Positions 34,724-42,632 are shown, numbered from the stretch's first letter. The stretch: DNA of 64,000 nucleotides from Mesorhizobium waimense (GCF_003601975.1 NZ_QZWZ01000029.1:1-64000), one strand, 5' to 3'. Notes: generated by a model from the sequence alone, not told the origin. Translations and numbers: made by a program.

Positions 34724-35587
34724 ATGAAGCTTGTTACCTACAACATCCAGTACGGCATCGGGCTCGACGGCCGCTACGATGTCGGCCGCATAGCCGACGC
34801 CGTGCGCGGCGCCGACGTGATCGCGCTGCAGGAGGTTACCCGCAACAACCCCAGGAACGGCAACCACGACATGGTGGCCGAGCTCGGCGAGGCGCTGCCC
34901 GACTATTTTGCCGCCTATGGCAGCAATTTCGAGGTCAATGTCGGCTCGCACCTGGAGGCCGGCCGCGCCATCACGACGACTTTCCAGCTCGGCAACATGG
35001 TGCTGTCGAAAACGCCCATTCATCTGTCGCGCAATCTCCTGTTGCCGCGCAGCCGCAGCCTGGAAGCTATGAACTTCCAGCGAGGCGCGCTGGAAGCGCT
35101 GATCGAAACGCCGCTCGGTTTCATCCGCTTCTATTCCACCCATCTCGACCATCGCAGCCCGGTCGAGCGCCAGGGCCAGATCCGTTTCCTGCGCCAGCGC
35201 CTGCTGAACTATACTCTCGAGGGCGGCGGGCTTTCCGGCATCCCCGAGATCGGTCTCCCGGACCTGCCCTATCCGGAAGCCTTCATCGTCATGGGCGACT
35301 TCAACATGCTGACCGGATCGCCCGAATATGTTGAACTTGTCGGCCGCCCGGACCATGAATTCGGCATGCCGCTCACCGCCGATCTCGCCGTCGACGCTGC
35401 CCAGCGCCTCGACTCGCCCGATCTCGTCACCTGGGTCGATCCCAAACGACCCGATGATGCGAGCCGCCACAAACGCATCGACTATGTCTTCACCTCAGCC
35501 TCGCTCGCCGGAGCGCTGAAGCGCCTGTGGGTCGACCGGGAGGCGGTCGGCTCGGACCATTTGCCGGTCTGGCTCGAGACGACCTGA
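34724..35587 (+). CDS. Endonuclease/exonuclease/phosphatase family protein
   Basis: 287 residues beginning MKLVTYNIQYGIGLDGRYDV. EEP motifs in order: TYNIQ near 5, ALQEV near 35, STHLDHRS near 140, MGDFN near 190, and the C-terminal GSDHLPVW with the catalytic Asp-His. This family covers nucleases and phospho(di)esterases, including sphingomyelinase-like and inositol phosphatase enzymes; the substrate here cannot be told. No signal peptide is seen, so it is probably cytoplasmic. It is divergent from obgE. Confidence 0.88.
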   Translation: MKLVTYNIQYGIGLDGRYDVGRIADAVRGADVIALQEVTRNNPRNGNHDMVAELGEALPDYFAAYGSNFEVNVGSHLEAGRAITTTFQLGNMVLSKTPIHLSRNLLLPRSRSLEAMNFQRGALEALIETPLGFIRFYSTHLDHRSPVERQGQIRFLRQRLLNYTLEGGGLSGIPEIGLPDLPYPEAFIVMGDFNMLTGSPEYVELVGRPDHEFGMPLTADLAVDAAQRLDSPDLVTWVDPKRPDDASRHKRIDYVFTSASLAGALKRLWVDREAVGSDHLPVWLETT

Positions 35588-35658
35588 CCTCGAGTTTAGT
35601 CAACTACTGACTTTGCCGATGATGCCTTCCAAACCCTTGGTTTCGCGGCCATGCGCCG

Positions 35659-35800
35659 AGGTGTGTCGAGATTCAGGTCAGGCCGCGCCGAGAATGGCGG
35701 ATTCCGAGAACCGGAGCGGAGCGTACTTAAGTACGTTAGCACCGGAAGCGCAGGAAACCGCCATTCGCAGGCCGGACTCACCTGAATATCGACACACCTA
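35659..35800. repeat. Long palindromic intergenic element (about 142 bp)
   Basis: Outer inverted arms AGGTGTGTCGAGATTCAGGT (35659-35678) and ACCTGAATATCGACACACCT (35781-35800), inner arms AATGGCGGATTCC / GGAAACCGCCATT and a central GTACTTAAGTAC dyad. The whole element can fold into one long hairpin. Elements with this GCGTACTTAAGTACGTTAGC-type centre are common between rhizobial genes. Its right end contains the stop codon of the GNAT gene. Confidence 0.8.
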
Positions 35801-36384
35801 AAAGTGCACCCAGTTCCTGAGGCTCGTCCACGTCTTCCTGTCGAGCCGGTAGCGCTCGACAGGCACCTGGCCGGCGACGATCGAGTTCAACATGCCCTGC
35901 CCGGCATACTGGAACCCGCATTTGTGGATGACCCGGCGTGAGGCCGGATTGATGACCCGCGTCGAGGCCTGCAGCACCTGAACCGTGGTTCTCTGGAAGG
36001 CGAGGTCGACCAGTGCGTGCGCGGCCCCGTCGCATAGCCGCGCTTCCAGTAGGGTTCGCCGATCCAATAGCCGAGTTCCAGCCCGCGATCGGTGGTGTTG
36101 AGCCCGGCGCAGCCGACGAAAGTGTCGGACCCGGCAAGCGTCAGCGCATAGACAATGCCGGCGCGGCGCGATGCCGTCATGGCAAGGAAGGCCCGCGCCT
36201 CGGCCTCACCATAGGGATGCGGCATGCGGGCCAGCATTTCGGCGATGTGGCGATTGTCGGCGAGCGCCACCAATTGCCCAATATCGCTTTCGCGCGGGCG
36301 CCGCATGACCAGCCGCTCGGTGGCCAGTACCGGGCAATCTATCGCGTAACTTTCATCGTCCGTGTCGTCCGCTTCGGCAACCAT
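35798..36384 (-). pseudogene. GNAT-family N-acetyltransferase (RimJ/RimL type), frameshifted
   Basis: From the ATG at 36384 (GGAGG 8 nt upstream) the frame gives a RimJ-like start (LATERLVMRRPRESDIGQLV, then LGYWIGEPYWKRGYAT near 117). At a G4 run near 36025-36028 the frame is lost, and the C-terminal half AAHALVDLAFQRTT ... INPASRRVIHKCGFQYAG continues in another frame to a TAG at 35798-35800. One missing base restores a full-length acetyltransferase. Either a pseudogene or a homopolymer error. The stop codon lies in a palindromic repeat. Confidence 0.82.
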
Positions 36385-36404
36385 GTCAAAGTCCTCCAGG
36401 CGCA

Positions 36405-36435
36405 AGAAAAAGGGGAGATGGAAACCCATCTCCCC
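36405..36435 (-). terminator. Rho-independent terminator of rplU-rpmA
   Basis: Stem GGGGAGATGG / CCATCTCCCC with a 4-nt loop, followed on the minus strand by TTTTTC (plus 36406-36411). It lies about 70 nt after the rpmA stop codon and just upstream of the GNAT gene, separating the two. Confidence 0.9.
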
Positions 36436-36504
36436 TGATCCTTTTCCTGGCCTGGCCAGACACCGGTTCCCGAGATGGGCGCCGGTGTTGTGGTGCGGAA
36501 CCGG

Positions 36505-36774
36505 CTACTCCGCTGCTTTGGAAATCGGGTTCACCGATACGTAGGTTCGGCCGTTGGCTTTCTTGTTGAAGGTGACTGCGCCAGCTTCCAGCGCAAACAA
36601 GGTGTGATCCGTGCCCATGCCGACATTGACGCCGGGATGCCACGAGGTACCGCGTTGACGGATGATGATGTTGCCCGGAATCACGGCTTCGCCGCCAAAC
36701 TTCTTCACGCCGAGACGCTTGGAATGCGAGTCGCGACCATTGCGCGACGAACCGCCAGCTTTCTTGTGTGCCAT
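36505..36774 (-). CDS. rpmA: 50S ribosomal protein L27
   Basis: 89 residues beginning MAHKKAGGSSRNGRDSHSKR and containing GNIIIRQRGTSWHPG, the L27 signature. The N-terminus reaches the peptidyl-transferase centre. It is the second gene of the rplU-rpmA operon, 100 bp after rplU, and ends before a clear terminator. Confidence 0.98.
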   Translation of the reverse strand: MAHKKAGGSSRNGRDSHSKRLGVKKFGGEAVIPGNIIIRQRGTSWHPGVNVGMGTDHTLFALEAGAVTFNKKANGRTYVSVNPISKAAE

Positions 36775-36874
36775 CTAACTAACTCCGATGCGCCCTGGGG
36801 GCGCTTGAATGGTCTTATGAACGCGTTCGCGTTCCGTTTCAAGCCCGATCCGGCGAGCGTTTCGCCGGTTCGCC

Positions 36875-37573
36875 TTACTTCTTCGCCAGCTCCTTGGCCT
36901 GCTCGCGCCAGTCCTTGATCTGGTCGGCGCTGAACGGCATGTGCTCGTCGATCTTGGCCACATCCTTGTCGGTCAGCTTGGCGAGCTGCGCGAAGGTGAT
37001 GATGCCCTGCTCGGCGAGATCCTTGGCTGCGACCGGGCCGATGCCCTTGATCACGGTCAGGTCGTCCGGCTCGCCCTTCGGTGCCTTGAACAGCGGCGCG
37101 GCGGCGGCGGTCTCGGCCTTGGCTTCTTCCTTCGGAGCAGCCTCAGCCTTGGCTTCCTTCTTGGCCTTGGCTTGCTTCGGCGCGGCCTCGGCCTTCGCCT
37201 CGACGGCGGCCTCCGCCTTGGCTTCCGGCTTCGCCGCGGCCTTCTTCATCGGCTTGGCGCCACCCAGCAGGATCTCGGCGATCCGGACGGTGGTCAAAAG
37301 CTGGCGGTGGCCGATCTTGCGGCGCGAATTCTGCCGGCGCCGCTTCTTGAAAGCGATGACGGTGCGGTTCTTGCCCTGCTCGACGACTTCGGCGGTGACC
37401 GTGGCGCCGTCGACGAATGGCGCGCCGAAGGTGACGTTCTCGCCCTCGCCATGCGCAAGCACATTGCCGATCTCGACGATATCGCCGACCTGGGCTTCGA
37501 GTTTCTCGATCTTCAGGAGATCGTTGGCGGCGACGCGATACTGCTTGCCGCCCGTTTTGATGACTGCGAACAT
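36875..37573 (-). CDS. rplU: 50S ribosomal protein L21 with C-terminal helix-hairpin-helix extension
   Basis: 232 residues from the ATG at 37573; MFAVIKTGGKQYRVAANDLL opens a normal L21 of about 103 residues, including KKRRRQNSRRKIGHRQ. It continues into an Ala/Lys/Glu-rich low-complexity linker (about 105-165) and then a helix-hairpin-helix-like domain (DDLTVIKGIGPVAAKDLAEQ near 170) ending ELAKK. L21 usually ends at about 103 residues; this tail is known in rhizobia but its role is unclear. Confidence 0.95.
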   Translation of the reverse strand: MFAVIKTGGKQYRVAANDLLKIEKLEAQVGDIVEIGNVLAHGEGENVTFGAPFVDGATVTAEVVEQGKNRTVIAFKKRRRQNSRRKIGHRQLLTTVRIAEILLGGAKPMKKAAAKPEAKAEAAVEAKAEAAPKQAKAKKEAKAEAAPKEEAKAETAAAAPLFKAPKGEPDDLTVIKGIGPVAAKDLAEQGIITFAQLAKLTDKDVAKIDEHMPFSADQIKDWREQAKELAKK

Positions 37574-37605
37574 TTTTTGCCTTTCGCTGTTCGGTCGGCC
37601 TTGAT

Positions 37606-37624
37606 GAACCGCTTCAGGCGGTTC
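37606..37624 (-). promoter_or_regulatory. Hairpin in the rplU 5' leader
   Basis: GAACCGC / GCGGTTC arms around a 5-nt loop, about 33 nt upstream of the rplU start on the minus strand and preceded by AAAAAGACGG. It could be an L21-type autoregulatory leader stem. No leader family was confirmed. Confidence 0.4.
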
Positions 37625-37956
37625 GGCCGTCTTTTTGTCAGTCTGCGGGTTCAAAAAACAAGCGGCGCGGAAGAACCCTCCACGCCGATTGCGCGCTGTC
37701 CCTAACCGAAGGTTGGCCCGAAGTCAAGGCAAACGGCTGTATCTCTGACGCGCCCGGCGCACCATCATCGGCCGCCACGCTATTGCTGCCAGCAAGGCGA
37801 CGAGGACACCCGTGAAACATCTTGCCTCGAAAGCTTCGCGCCATCGCGATCCCGCAGCGGTTCGCAGAAGCCGGAAATCAGGCAGATAGGGCCTTGTAAC
37901 CTGCCCGCCCAGCCGTTATCTAGTGCGCCGCGCCGGCAACGGCGGACCATGACCGC
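37625..37956. other. Intergenic region between rplU and tRNA-Ser
   Basis: It should carry the promoter of rplU-rpmA (minus strand) and of the tRNA gene (plus strand). No credible protein gene is seen on either strand. Confidence 0.5.
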
Positions 37957-38046
37957 GGAGAGGTGGCAGAGTGGTCGAATGCACCGCACTCGAAATGCGG
38001 CATGCTCGCAAGGGCATCGGGGGTTCGAATCCCTCCCTCTCCGCCA
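37957..38046 (+). tRNA. tRNA-Ser (anticodon CGA)
   Basis: 90 nt with acceptor stem GGAGAGG / CCTCTCC, discriminator G and encoded CCA. The anticodon loop CTCGAAA gives CGA (serine, UCG codons). It has a long variable arm (CATGCTCGCAAGGGCATCGG) and T-loop GGTTCGAATCC, as for a class II serine tRNA. It borders the block of small accessory genes on its right and could be their integration site. Confidence 0.97.
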
Positions 38047-38149
38047 GATTTCTCTCCTAACAGATTGATTTTGTAGGATAGTTGTCGACGTCGTTTGCCT
38101 CCTTCCCAATGCGTTTCCCAAGGAAAATGCAACCGAAGGAGACTTGGAT

Positions 38150-38560
38150 ATGCACCGCTTTTTTGACCAGACTGAAAGCCCGATCATCGGAAGATTCTCC
38201 CGCCGCGCCCTATTTCTGGCGGCAATAGCCTCCGTTCCGGCGATAGGAGCCGCCATAGCGGCGCCGGCCGTGTCGCCCGACCCGCTCGTCGACGCCATCG
38301 CCGAATATAACGCCCGGGCGGCCGAATTCGCGGCGATCCCGAGCGACCTGATAGACATGGGCAATGAAGAGGCCTTCGTAGCAGCAACCTATGGGCCTGC
38401 TTTTGATAGGTTGTGGAAAGACTGTCCGGCAGCGACAAGCCTTCAAGGTGTGGCAGAGGCGATCCGCTACGCGCTCAAAGAGAATTGCATATGCTCTTCT
38501 AGCGCAGAGAACGTGCTGAAGTCGGCGCTGGCCTTCCTCGATGGGGAGCGCGCGTCATGA
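38150..38560 (+). CDS. Hypothetical protein with twin-arginine-like N-terminus
   Basis: 136 residues from the ATG at 38150 (AAGGAG 8 nt upstream). RFSRRALFLAAIASVPAIGA near 17-36 resembles a Tat signal or anchor; the rest is helical with DPLVDAIAEYNARAAEFAAI near 43 and a CICSS motif near the end. Such proteins are frequent in rhizobial prophage-like islands; function unknown. Its stop overlaps the next start (ATGA). Confidence 0.75.
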   Translation: MHRFFDQTESPIIGRFSRRALFLAAIASVPAIGAAIAAPAVSPDPLVDAIAEYNARAAEFAAIPSDLIDMGNEEAFVAATYGPAFDRLWKDCPAATSLQGVAEAIRYALKENCICSSSAENVLKSALAFLDGERAS

Positions 38561-38715
38561 CCTACGTCGCAATAGCCATGCTGCTTGCCGCAGCGGGCCT
38601 ACGCACGCGCCTCGGGCGCCTCTACCTGGCCCGTGAACTCCTCCGCGCCTCCAACGTCCTGCACGACGCTGGCAGCCGCGCTCTCGAACACGTGAAGCGG
38701 GAGGCGGGCCAATGA
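38557..38715 (+). CDS. Small hypothetical membrane-associated protein
   Basis: 52 residues, MTYVAIAMLLAAAGLRTRLG, with a short hydrophobic segment at 3-15 and a basic amphipathic rest. ATGA overlaps link it to the genes on both sides, which is the main support for translation. No family recognised. Confidence 0.6.
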   Translation: MTYVAIAMLLAAAGLRTRLGRLYLARELLRASNVLHDAGSRALEHVKREAGQ

Positions 38716-39068
38716 ACGCGCCTGTTCGGACACTGAAGCCCCTCGGGATGCCGAAGGGGATGGACCCGCGCGAATGGCGCCAGTCGGTTCAGAAGCGCCT
38801 GAACGACCATCTGGACCGCGCCATGAGCTTAATAACGGCGCTCGACCTCATGGAGGCCGATTGCGATCTGGAGGAAATCGGCGACGATGAATACACGCTC
38901 GGCTGGGCCGTGGGTGGTGGCGTCTGCGGCTCTGATAACACCGACCGGGAAGCGGACGACGCCGACCTAGAGGAAGGCGGCGACGCCGAGCCATCGGGAG
39001 ACGGCGAAATCATCATGTGGCCCGACGACCTGCAGTCGCAGGAAGTGCTGGTGGAGAGCGGGATATGA
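38712..39068 (+). CDS. Hypothetical acidic protein of the island operon
   Basis: 118 residues with a basic N-terminal third (GMPKGMDPREWRQSVQKRLN) and a strongly acidic C-terminal half (EADCDLEEIGDDEYTLGWAV, then many Asp/Glu). It overlaps both neighbours by ATGA. It looks like a phage- or island-type accessory protein; no function can be assigned. Confidence 0.7.
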   Translation: MNAPVRTLKPLGMPKGMDPREWRQSVQKRLNDHLDRAMSLITALDLMEADCDLEEIGDDEYTLGWAVGGGVCGSDNTDREADDADLEEGGDAEPSGDGEIIMWPDDLQSQEVLVESGI

Positions 39069-39319
39069 ACGCTCCGCTCAATCCCAAGTATCCCGGCTCC
39101 GAAGCGGTCGACGAGGTTGATCATGCGTTGGACCTGATGCGCGTTGCGCGGCTGGCCATCAATGCTTTCGAAGCCGACCCGACCAACGTCTCGACAGAGG
39201 ACATGGCTTCAATCGGCTACGTTCTGGTTTATGCGATGGACATCCTCAAGCCCGTGCGGGAACAGATCAACCGCGCCATGGCTGAGGAAACCAAGGCTTT
39301 GCGCGGCGGAATGAATTAG
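39065..39319 (+). CDS. Hypothetical protein of the island operon
   Basis: 84 residues, helical and soluble: MNAPLNPKYPGSEAVDEVDH, then LDLMRVARLAINAFEADPTN. Its MNAP start resembles that of the upstream gene. Last of four overlapping genes; followed by a clear terminator. Confidence 0.7.
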   Translation: MNAPLNPKYPGSEAVDEVDHALDLMRVARLAINAFEADPTNVSTEDMASIGYVLVYAMDILKPVREQINRAMAEETKALRGGMN

Positions 39320-39343
39320 GTCCGACGCCGACCCGATATATTA

Positions 39344-39375
39344 GAGCCCGCTGCCTCACGGTGGCGGGCTTTTTC
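39344..39375 (+). terminator. Rho-independent terminator of the island operon
   Basis: GCCCGC ... GCGGGC stem with a TGCC/TCAC/GGTG interior, followed by TTTTTCG. It lies 25 nt after the stop of the gene ending at 39319. Confidence 0.85.
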
Positions 39376-39486
39376 GTCAAGCGCCCTTGCGGGGGCGAAG
39401 CTTGCCCCGAATGCCACCGCCTTGAGGTTGGTCGTAGTTGGTGGCAGAATAATAGGGTAAGGGACGGCAAAATGAGGGCTGCCGTT

Positions 39487-39699
39487 ATGCCATTCTCGCG
39501 TTACAGCGGAGTGTTCGAGCCTACTGATCTGGACTTGCTCCAGCGGGTGTTCAACCAACTTTGTATCGAGCGTCGCCTAGCCCAAAAAGACTCGGAACAG
39601 AGGGAAGACCTCGCTGAGGAAATCGTCAGCGTTTTCCGGTGCGGGAGCACGGAGGAAGCGGACCTATTAGAGGCCCTATCTAAGCGCCGCATGGCTTAG
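39487..39699 (+). CDS. Small rhizobial hypothetical protein
   Basis: 70 residues: MPFSRYSGVFEPTDLDLLQR followed by a helical VFNQLCIERRLAQKDSEQRE. This VFEP-DL-LxRVFxxLCxER pattern recurs in small rhizobial proteins of about 70 residues. An ATG at 39472 (AGGGA upstream) would add five residues. No known function. Confidence 0.7.
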   Translation: MPFSRYSGVFEPTDLDLLQRVFNQLCIERRLAQKDSEQREDLAEEIVSVFRCGSTEEADLLEALSKRRMA

Positions 39700-39758
39700 G
39701 CCGTCACCGCAGTTCGCCCGCCGACGTCTGGCGCTACCGGCAGCGCGATATAATCGGC

Positions 39759-39974
39759 ATGGCCGCTTGCCTGCTGCTGGCCGGCATGGGCGTCTATCTG
39801 CTGTTCGCTAACGGCCAGGAAGACCCGACAAAAGGAGCAGGGGGCGCTAGTGGTGAAAATCCAACGCTTGGTACCCACGGCCTGAGTCCCGCTTTGGGTA
39901 CCCACTTCAACCTGCCTCGGCAATGGCAGCCCGCCGCCGAGCACGGCGGGGCAGTTCGATTTATGCCGTCGTAG
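39759..39974 (+). CDS. Doubtful small ORF
   Basis: 71 residues, MAACLLLAGMGVYLLFANGQ, with one hydrophobic N-terminal segment and then a Gly/Thr-rich low-complexity tail. No good ribosome binding site. It abuts the 3' end of the cupin gene on the other strand. Kept only because a small membrane peptide is possible. Confidence 0.2.
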   Translation: MAACLLLAGMGVYLLFANGQEDPTKGAGGASGENPTLGTHGLSPALGTHFNLPRQWQPAAEHGGAVRFMPS

Positions 39975-40445
39975 CTATTGCGTCTTTCGAGGATCGTCCG
40001 CCGGATTGATGTACTTGATGCTCCACGGGCCTTTGTTGGTGAGTTGGAGCACCGTCTCCTCGTCGAAGTAAGCAAAATGCGCCATGCCGGGCGGCAAAGC
40101 GAAGAAGCCGCCCGCAGGAATTGCTTTGGCGGCGCTCCGATCGGCGGTCTCGCCCATGCCAAGATTAATGGTCCCCGATATTACTGTGTCAACCTCAAGC
40201 CCTGGATGCGTGTGCGGCGGGATCGCATATCCAGCCGGCAATTTGAGCCGAAGGGCAAACGGACCTTCCTTGGTCGGATCGCCGAACAAGACAGCCGCCT
40301 CTGCTCCGGCAGGCAGCGTTTTTGGGCCCGGGCCCCACTTAACCTCGTTGGGAGTGATCACAGTGTGCGCATCCTCTGCCGAAGCAAAGGAGGCGATTCC
40401 GCAGGATACGATCCAGCCGATTGCAAGTAGCGATGCAACTTTCAT
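39975..40445 (-). CDS. Secreted cupin-domain protein
   Basis: 156 residues from the ATG at 40445 (GGGAGG upstream). Signal peptide cleaved near ASA|E at 23. A single cupin barrel follows with PPHTHPGLEVDTVISG near 76 (two metal His and a Glu) and PPGMAHFAYFDEET near 118. Periplasmic single-domain cupins of this kind are of unknown function. It stands alone, with no obvious operon partner. Confidence 0.82.
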   Translation of the reverse strand: MKVASLLAIGWIVSCGIASFASAEDAHTVITPNEVKWGPGPKTLPAGAEAAVLFGDPTKEGPFALRLKLPAGYAIPPHTHPGLEVDTVISGTINLGMGETADRSAAKAIPAGGFFALPPGMAHFAYFDEETVLQLTNKGPWSIKYINPADDPRKTQ

Positions 40446-40824
40446 GGTAACCTCCCGTCTAGCCGGGCTACCCATTCCGACCGCGTGCCGGGGTGGGCTC
40501 GCCAAACATTCAGATTAGGTCCGCGAGCCACGTCTAGGCAAGCGAATTGTCGGCTCAATATCGCCGCTGCCAAGGGAATCCCGAGCCGGACTCTGTGTTA
40601 GGCCAATACCACTAGGGCTTCCTTTAGTATCCGCGCTTCCCGCAAAAGCGATGACCAATTGTGAGGCCAAGGAAGGGCGCAACGTTGCCAAGGGCCTTCC
40701 AGTTCCGGAAATAAATGACTCGCTAGTGCATCTCCACAGGCGTACCCTAAATTGTCGCCCGCCTTGTACGGCACACGGGTGCTTGGAAGAGTAGATCACG
40801 CTTTCGCCAATAGGGAGATGCGCG
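40446..40824. other. Intergenic region in the island
   Basis: No supportable gene on either strand. Open frames have no ribosome binding sites and poor amino-acid composition. The GGGAGATG just before 40825 is the ribosome binding site of the next gene. Confidence 0.5.
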
Positions 40825-41061
40825 ATGACTCTTCGCGGAACGGCTGACGACGTACAGTTGGCAACACTCACCAGAATTCTAGACGATTATTGCGAGCAAG
40901 CCGGCATGGAAGGCACGCACCCTGCGCGTGAGCATTTGGCACGCCGCCTGATCGCCCTTTTCAGCGGCGGGATCGATAGTCCAGACGATATCAGGATGGC
41001 TCTGGACAGCATCGCCAAAGACTGGCGCGGCACTTCCGGAGCAAGCCGTACCCATCCGTAG
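40825..41061 (+). CDS. Small rhizobial hypothetical protein
   Basis: 78 residues: TRILDDYCEQAGMEGTHPAR near 17 and LARRLIALFSGGIDSPDDIR near 39. The LDDYCxxxGI...REHxAxRLxxLFxxG pattern recurs in short rhizobial accessory proteins. GGGAG precedes the ATG. Function unknown. Confidence 0.75.
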   Translation: MTLRGTADDVQLATLTRILDDYCEQAGMEGTHPAREHLARRLIALFSGGIDSPDDIRMALDSIAKDWRGTSGASRTHP

Positions 41062-41116
41062 ACATGCAGTGCCTGCAGCGTCTGGAAGTGCTCGCAACTC
41101 AGCGATAGCAGCGTCT

Positions 41117-41329
41117 TTAGTCGCCGGGTCGATTGAGAACCCCGAAATCGACCGAACGTGCGCCTCGCTCTGCATCATACCCCTTCGCTATGAGACCGCG
41201 TTGAAGCAACGCCCGCACTGCCCCAGCACGGTTCGGCAGTCTTTTCTCAAATCGCCAAGCATCCAGGATAGCGAGTTCCTCGGCACTGAGCATGATCTGC
41301 AGACGATATGATCGCTTGAGGACATCCAC
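41117..41329 (-). CDS. Small ribbon-helix-helix-like protein
   Basis: 70 residues from a GTG at 41329 with GAGAG about 8 nt upstream. SYRLQIMLSAEELAILDAWR and then RAGAVRALLQRGL follow the pattern of a beta strand and two helices seen in CopG/Arc-type DNA-binding proteins and antitoxin N-termini. No toxin gene is next to it. A role as a transcriptional regulator is inferred. Confidence 0.65.
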   Translation of the reverse strand: MDVLKRSYRLQIMLSAEELAILDAWRFEKRLPNRAGAVRALLQRGLIAKGYDAERGARSVDFGVLNRPGD

Positions 41330-41350
41330 TTTGTCATCTCTCTCATTACC

Positions 41351-41575
41351 TCAGTCCGCCACGCCCGCGTCATGATGAACGATCGCGTCAAGGATCACCT
41401 TCATAGACGCTTCCCGTCTCTTCCTCGATCTCGGCGCTGCTAATTCCTACCGCGCCTTGGCATCGGCGAATAGCTGTTGCGTCAACTCGGCGACTGAAAT
41501 CACCTCCGCGCCCACGGTCTCGGGGACGTTGTTGGAAATCGACTTATGCAAGAAGTTGACGCCGCGCGTGCTCAT
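41351..41575 (-). pseudogene. DUF768-like gene, two frameshifts
   Basis: From the ATG at 41575 (AAGGCGAG upstream): MSTRGVNFLHKSISNNVPET, VGAEVISVAELTQQLFADAK, then an early TAG. Continuing in a second frame gives GISSAEIEEETGSVYE and in a third VILDAIVHHDAGVAD plus TGA at 41351-41353. Joined together this is the DUF768 pattern of Mesorhizobium. Two indels have broken it. Confidence 0.72.
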
Positions 41576-42045
41576 CTCGCCTTAATCTAGCGCGCGGCAT
41601 TAGGTTCCTTCGTAAGCGCTTTGTTCGCACGGGAGGTTGGGAACGTGTCGGCGTCCAGCCGCGTTGATGTCCACCATGGAGATCATACAAATGTCCGTCC
41701 AGAAAGAAGACTACCGAACGAACAGGGCTGACTACCTGATAGCGAAAAGGCCAAATCTGATTGACCCTACCAAGCCGAAAAAGAAGAAATTGCGACTTCA
41801 CGATCAGCGCTCAGCTAGGTTATCAGAGAACCCCTCCGAGTTGTCCGAGAGGCCCACATCGCGCCGTTAGCAGTGATCTACGGGTTTCAGCAGTGATCTA
41901 TGGGGCTTCGCATCGGAACGCCCCACGCAAAAACTCGAATTTGATTCAAATAGCGAGGAGCCGTTTCCGTTCCGTTAGCCATTGCTAAAAGCAGGCCGGA
42001 ACATTCGCGCATGTTCTCTGTTCTGTACGCCGGAGGAAACCAACG
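41576..42045. other. Low-GC island stretch without a firm gene
   Basis: A 59-codon frame at 41691-41870 (MSVQKEDYRTNRADYLIAKR, Lys/Arg-rich) is possible but unsupported. A 20-bp tandem repeat lies at 41869-41908. Nothing else is recognisable. Confidence 0.4.
41869..41908. repeat. Two tandem 20-bp units
   Basis: AGCAGTGATCTACGGGTTTC is followed directly by AGCAGTGATCTATGGGGCTT, 16 of 20 positions alike. Purpose unknown; it may be a duplicated regulatory site or a simple slippage product. Confidence 0.6.
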
Positions 42046-42132
42046 ATGACCGACGACAAGACCCAACGCAATTTCCGCGACCGCAACCGCGAGACGTTAG
42101 AGCGCGAAGCAAAACACTTCGGCAACAGGTAG
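42046..42132 (+). CDS. Very short ORF with DUF3606-like start
   Basis: 28 residues, MTDDKTQRNFRDRNRETLER plus EAKHFGNR. The ribosome binding site GGAGGAAA is good. The opening resembles DUF3606 proteins (MxDDKTKxxxxDR), which are about 60 residues, so this may be a truncated relic. It ends 8 nt before the next gene. Confidence 0.4.
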   Translation: MTDDKTQRNFRDRNRETLEREAKHFGNR

Positions 42133-42140
42133 ACGGTCTC

Positions 42141-42359
42141 ATGGCGCGCTATCATGTCGAAGAACTGTATGGTGAAGAGGTCGTCACGTCGCGGGATGCG
42201 GATGCCAATGATGCCCTCGCTGCTGTCGAAGGAATAACGGGGAAGGCCATCTCTCCGAGGACATTGCAGCAGCACTGGTTCCGGGTGATCGATGAAGGTG
42301 GAAGCGCTTACGAATTCTGCGTCGACGAAGACCCGCAGACCGTCGACTTTGCAAAATGA
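42141..42359 (+). CDS. Hypothetical protein of the island
   Basis: 72 residues: MARYHVEELYGEEVVTSRDA near the start and QQHWFRVIDEGGSAYEFCVD near the end, suggesting a small alpha/beta protein. Its stop overlaps the next start (ATGA). No family function. Confidence 0.65.
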   Translation: MARYHVEELYGEEVVTSRDADANDALAAVEGITGKAISPRTLQQHWFRVIDEGGSAYEFCVDEDPQTVDFAK

Positions 42360-42526
42360 CCAAGCTGTCCGAACTCGGCCCGCCGAATCTCGGCAGGGAG
42401 CCGGCTGCCGAGCTGGATCATTTCTATGTCTGCCGGAACTGCGGGCAGCTTGTCGACCGACGCGACCTGCGGCAGGTGATCTGGCATCAAAATCCCGAGC
42501 ATGAGCGGTTGGAATTCGATTCATAA
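42356..42526 (+). CDS. Small zinc-finger-like hypothetical protein
   Basis: 56 residues. HFYVCRNCGQLVDRRDLRQV contains CxxC, and WHQNPEHERLE has two histidines, so a one-zinc finger is plausible. Coupled to the previous gene by ATGA. May be a regulator or adaptor; inferred only. Confidence 0.65.
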   Translation: MTKLSELGPPNLGREPAAELDHFYVCRNCGQLVDRRDLRQVIWHQNPEHERLEFDS

Positions 42527-42632
42527 CCACAGCCTGCAACCCAGGCCTCCTGCCCAGGCAGTTTCCACGCAGCAACGTTCGCGCAAGCGTACGCTAATAT
42601 TATAGGCGAATCGTCAACTTAGGAGGCGCGTC

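Noticed and set aside
40515..40871. Minus-strand frame upstream of the cupin gene
   Set aside because: Overlaps the start of a better plus-strand gene, with no ribosome binding site or recognisable features.
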